Shown here: positions 6,350 to 8,168 of the stretch, piece after piece | Position numbering within the stretch: position 1 is the stretch's first letter | Layout of the letters: each line of letters begins with the position of its first letter | Origin: Acidimicrobiia bacterium | GTDB lineage: Bacteria > Actinomycetota > Acidimicrobiia > Spongiisociales > ZC4RG35 | DNA length: 8,168 bases | Reading direction: 5' to 3' | NCBI GenBank assembly: GCA_003230435.1 | Contig: QIDW01000464.1 | Coordinates: 1 to 8,168 of the forward strand | Program-made: the position numbers and the translations under genes | Notes under the pieces: generated by a model | Seen by the model: the letters and a program-made list of their open reading frames with translations, nothing else | The model's database searches: none | Told to the model about the DNA's origin: nothing

Positions 6350-6569
6350 GACCGTCACATCCAAACCCGCAGCCTCATCCATCGACATTGAGAGAGCTCC
6401 CCAACATCTCCGGGTAGAGATCGCGCCTTCCGAGGTGATTGTCCGGCGTCAAGGCGCTCGCTTATGACCCTGTGTTTGCGGTGAAACGGCAGCAGATGGT
6501 CACACGTGGTGGCTTGAGCCAATGTCGTGGAGCAGTCCCAGCGCGTGGGCACGCATGACGTGTTGAGTG
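6350..6569. other. non-coding stretch between the PBP gene and the right attachment site
   Basis: Apart from the inverted repeat at 6423-6457 I find nothing here. Short open frames on both strands show no recognisable protein pattern and no good ribosome sites. This stretch forms the right end of the integrase-less module, so a remnant of element sequence is expected. Confidence 0.5.
6423..6457 (+). terminator. possible terminator hairpin downstream of the PBP gene
   Basis: GCGCCTT (6423-6429) and AAGGCGC (6451-6457) form a perfect 7-bp stem about 75 bases after the PBP stop. The 21-base loop contains a further short CCG/CGG pairing. There is no clear T-tract after it. It is the best candidate for ending the operon before the convergent integrase gene. 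Not folded computationally. Confidence 0.35.
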
Positions 6570-6621
6570 TGCGGGTGGGGAGACTCGAACTCCCACATCT
6601 CTCGATACCAGGTCCTAAACC
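6570..6621 (-). repeat. right attachment site: second displaced 3' half of a tRNA-Leu(UAG) gene
   Basis: On the minus strand it reads anticodon loop TTTAGGA (anticodon TAG), 3' stem CCTGG, variable arm TATC-GAGA-GATG (one T-G pair), a perfectly paired T-stem GGGAG/CTCCC around TTCGAGT, acceptor 3' strand CACCCGC and discriminator A, with no encoded CCA. The length equals that of the left copy base for base. Above 6621 there is no D-arm or matching acceptor strand; the partial 5' stem there cannot pair fully with CCTGG. It is therefore the end of an element rather than a working tRNA gene. It lies 85 bp from the integrase stop codon, the usual place for an attachment site. Confidence 0.82.
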
Positions 6622-6705
6622 TCAGGGGGGCCGTGTTTCCGGGTACCAGCGTCTGTCGGAAAGCGTTGCGCTGCAAGGGGTTCGCTGCGACCGCCGGGCG
6701 GCTTG
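6622..6705. other. short non-coding gap between right attachment core and integrase stop
   Basis: These 84 bases hold one GTTGCG word (6665-6670), also found three times beside the left site. There is a small inverted repeat, AGCG-TTG-CGCT (6662-6672), and a GC-rich CCGC/GCGG hairpin (6691-6701) a few bases after the integrase stop on its own strand. They may be integrase-binding words or a weak terminator; none is strong. Confidence 0.35.
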
Positions 6706-7905
6706 TTATGCCTGATCGTGTGCGATGGTGTGGGGTTGGGTAGAAGTCTGGGTAGAAGAACGCATCACCACAGCCGCAACCGTGTCCGCCGCCTCCCGGT
6801 CGAGACCTTCGATTACGTGCGAGTACCGGTCCATGGTCATGGTGATCGAGGAGTGGCCGAGTCGTTCCTGGACGACCTTGGGATGGATCCCTGATTCGAG
6901 TGCCAGTGTCGCCCACACGTGGCGAAGATCCCGGAGCGTGATCCGCCGGAGACCGGCGTCGTCCCTGATCTTGGCGAACCGTCGTGACACCCAGTCGGGA
7001 CGCAGCATCGACCCGTCCGGGCGGCAGAACACGAGACCCAGGTCCTCGTAGCCGGCGCCAACGAACATGCGCTCCTCGAGCTGACGGCGGCGATGGTCTC
7101 GGAGCCTTCCCAGCGTGTCGACGTCCAGGGAGATCGGGCGACGGCTTCGTCTCGTCTTCGTTTCGCGGCGCCTGATCGGCCCACCGTCGGTGTCCACCAC
7201 CGTGTGGGTCACGGCGACTGTACGGCGCTCCAGGTCGACGTCGTCCCAGCCGAGGCCAAGAGCCTCAGACCGGCGCATCCCGGTGAACGGGATCATCCAC
7301 CACAGCGCCTCCAGCCGGTCCCCGTCGACATGGTCGATGAAGGCCCGAAGCTCCTGAGCTGTCCATGGCGGAGCAGTATCGGGCCGCCCCGCCTCGGGCG
7401 TCTCAGCGAGCGCCACGGGGTTGCGGTGGAGTATTCCCTTCCTCACGGCGAACCCGAACGCAGCCGACAGCACACCGTGGACGTTCCGGACCGTCTTGGC
7501 CGACAGGGGCCGACGTCCGCGGCCACCCTCACGGCGCAGTTTCATGTAGAGCCTGTCGATCGTGGTGGCATCGACTCGGTCCAAACGAAGATGCCCGATG
7601 TGAGGCACGATGTACGCCGTCACAGTCACCCGGTACTCCTTTTGCGTTGTTGGTGCCAGGTTCCCTTCGGCGATGGGGAGCCACCGCTCCAAGAGGTATC
7701 GCTCCACCGTGAGCTTGGTCGGCTCGATCGAGTCACCTTGGTCGCGGGAGTGAAGGAGCCGGACGAGCTCGGCGTCGGCCTCGGCCTCCGTGGTGAAACC
7801 ACGGGACCACCGCCGACGGCGCGTGCCGCTCAGCTCGTCGCGCCCGAGGTCGATGACTGCGTAGAACCTCACGCCCTTGCGGGCTATGTGCCCACGGCGC
7901 CTCAT
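6706..7905 (-). CDS. int: tyrosine site-specific recombinase / integrase (399 aa)
   Basis: Catalyses integration, and with a helper excision, at the tRNA-Leu anticodon-loop site. The ATG at 7905 has an AGGAGG six bases upstream. Residues about 1-55 look like an AP2-like arm-binding domain (GVRFYAVIDLG ... RRRRWSRGFTTEAEADAELV). Residues about 64-170 are the SAM-like core-binding domain (TVERYLLERWLP ... TTQKEYRVTVTAYIVPHIG). Residues about 178-375 are the catalytic domain with R211 (TGMRRSE), a probable hairpin lysine K250, R328 (RDLRH), H351 (LGH) and nucleophile Y361 (DRYSHV). The first box II position, usually His, is Arg325. The length is normal for actinobacterial integrases. The stop lies 84 bp from the right attachment core. 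The last codons contain a 12-bp-period repeat (STQT STQP). It is intact and probably functional. Confidence 0.93.
   Translation of the reverse strand: MRRRGHIARKGVRFYAVIDLGRDELSGTRRRRWSRGFTTEAEADAELVRLLHSRDQGDSIEPTKLTVERYLLERWLPIAEGNLAPTTQKEYRVTVTAYIVPHIGHLRLDRVDATTIDRLYMKLRREGGRGRRPLSAKTVRNVHGVLSAAFGFAVRKGILHRNPVALAETPEAGRPDTAPPWTAQELRAFIDHVDGDRLEALWWMIPFTGMRRSEALGLGWDDVDLERRTVAVTHTVVDTDGGPIRRRETKTRRSRRPISLDVDTLGRLRDHRRRQLEERMFVGAGYEDLGLVFCRPDGSMLRPDWVSRRFAKIRDDAGLRRITLRDLRHVWATLALESGIHPKVVQERLGHSSITMTMDRYSHVIEGLDREAADTVAAVVMRSSTQTSTQPHTIAHDQA
6738..6758. repeat. 9-bp direct repeat with a 12-bp period in the integrase 3' end
   Basis: GGGTAGAAG occurs at 6738-6746 and 6750-6758, encoding the repeated STQ of the integrase tail. 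It lies 117 bp beyond the attachment core, matching in period and position the CTGGCACCA pair beside the left site. This would fit arm-type integrase sites embedded in the gene end, a role inferred only from position. Confidence 0.4.
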
Positions 7906-8168
7906 TCGGTGCCTCCTCGTGTCTCCTGCTCGTCGCTTCTGGTGTCTGGTGTCGCGTCGTTCTCGCTGGTGGGATGCGCGCCTCGACGGAGGGTCGTCGG
8001 GGGGTGGCCGTATCGGTAGGTGAAGTCTTCGTCGTTGGTGTGTTCGGCGATGAATCCTCGGATGCCGACTTGGCGGAGATGGTCGACCATCCGGCCGAGT
8101 TCTTCGACGTTCCTGTCGAACCCGTCGGCGTGTTCGTCGAGGAGGGCGAGGAGGAGTTCTTTGCGGCG
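7902..8168 (-). CDS. unrecognised small gene coupled to the integrase (5' end outside window)
   Basis: The minus-strand frame is open from the right edge (88 visible residues) to a TGA that overlaps the integrase ATG as ATGA. The visible start is a charged, helix-like segment (RRKELLLALLDEHADG, then VEELGRMVDHLRQVGI). A short ordered part follows (GFIAEHTNDEDFTYRYG), and the last 35 residues are rich in Thr, Arg, Glu and Asp and likely disordered. An internal Met at 8090 could start a 62-residue form, but the helix continues upstream without a stop, so the gene probably begins beyond the edge. I do not recognise the family. Position directly before the integrase would suit a recombination directionality factor or another element gene, but no helix-turn-helix is evident in the visible part. 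Confidence 0.55.
   Translation of the reverse strand, partial: RRKELLLALLDEHADGFDRNVEELGRMVDHLRQVGIRGFIAEHTNDEDFTYRYGHPPTTLRRGAHPTSENDATPDTRSDEQETRGGTE
7912..7917 (-). promoter_or_regulatory. strong ribosome binding site of the integrase gene
   Basis: AGGAGG on the minus strand, six bases before the integrase ATG, lies within the last codons of the overlapping upstream gene. It fixes the integrase start at 7905 and allows independent as well as coupled translation. Confidence 0.75.

Larger units (their letters stand above)
500..6621. mobile_element. att-bounded, integrase-less genomic island module (about 6.1 kb)
   Basis: The block is flanked by two same-orientation tRNA-Leu 3' halves that share the anticodon-loop core, so it has the form of an integrated element with a site at each end. 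It contains only one operon (sigma factor, membrane sensor, PBP) and no integrase, replication or transfer gene. Hand-counted sample lines give about 52% GC (1801-1860) and 57% (4561-4620) inside it, against 67% in the left chromosomal line 61-120 and 67% in the integrase line 7141-7200. Because a minus-strand tRNA has its intact 5' end at higher coordinates, the intact gene is expected to the right of this window. The module would then be the older, more distal member of a tandem array. It may be moved in trans by the neighbouring integrase, or it may be stranded. Mobility itself is inference. Confidence 0.6.
6570..8168. mobile_element. start of a second integrated element carrying the integrase (continues beyond the right edge)
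   Basis: The right tRNA-Leu fragment, the adjacent complete tyrosine integrase and the coupled upstream small gene form the attachment/integration end of an element. The integrase 3' end faces the attachment site. The other end, and by orientation the intact tRNA-Leu(UAG) gene, should lie outside the window on the right. Nothing here shows whether the element is a prophage, an integrative conjugative element or a simple island. Confidence 0.6.

Noticed and set aside
7093..8019. 308-residue plus-strand open frame opposite the integrase
   Set aside because: It is antisense to a well-supported integrase with all catalytic residues; the product shows no recognisable domain.

Overview
The window reads as a high-GC bacterium of actinobacterial type, possibly Acidimicrobiia. 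The basis is GC-rich codon use, an AP2/SAM-like tyrosine integrase of the kind common in Actinobacteria, and an ECF sigma factor followed by a membrane protein with a short N-terminal tail. The taxonomic call is inference; there is no rRNA or other phylogenetic marker here. 

Layout, left to right. (1) Positions 1-430 look like resident chromosome: the 3' end of an FlpD/MvhD-type gene (partner of heterodisulfide reductase/hydrogenase complexes), with a 56-residue zinc-ribbon gene coupled to it by an ATGA overlap. (2) Positions 500-551 hold, on the minus strand, the 3' half of a tRNA-Leu(UAG) gene, from the anticodon arm to the discriminator base, with no 5' half beside it. (3) Positions 552-6569 form an integrase-less module of about 6 kb. 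It carries three overlapping plus-strand genes: an ECF sigma factor, a single-pass membrane protein with an extracellular Asp-box beta-propeller and a PASTA-like domain, and a 1049-residue class B penicillin-binding protein (PBP). The PBP has a MecA-N-like region, an intact transpeptidase (STFK, SCN, KTGT) and a C-terminal PQQ-type beta-propeller. (4) Positions 6570-6621 hold a second tRNA-Leu 3' half, again without a 5' half. (5) From 6706 to the right edge, on the minus strand, lie a complete tyrosine integrase and, overlapping its start, the end of an unrecognised small gene. 

The simplest reading is a tandem array of integrated elements at a tRNA-Leu(UAG) gene whose intact copy lies beyond the right edge. 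The 15 bp shared exactly by the two fragments covers the anticodon loop, a classic tyrosine-integrase crossover region. The left module has an attachment site at each end but no integrase of its own; the right element supplies one. 

Working model for the cargo (inference): the membrane protein senses cell-wall fragments or beta-lactams through its PASTA-like domain and controls the sigma factor. The sigma factor then drives the operon, including a MecA-like PBP. The logic resembles SCCmec (a mobile, regulated alternative PBP), but with an ECF sigma regulator and a propeller-fused PBP. By hand count of sample lines, the cargo genes are clearly less GC-rich than the flanking chromosome and the integrase, which fits horizontal acquisition.
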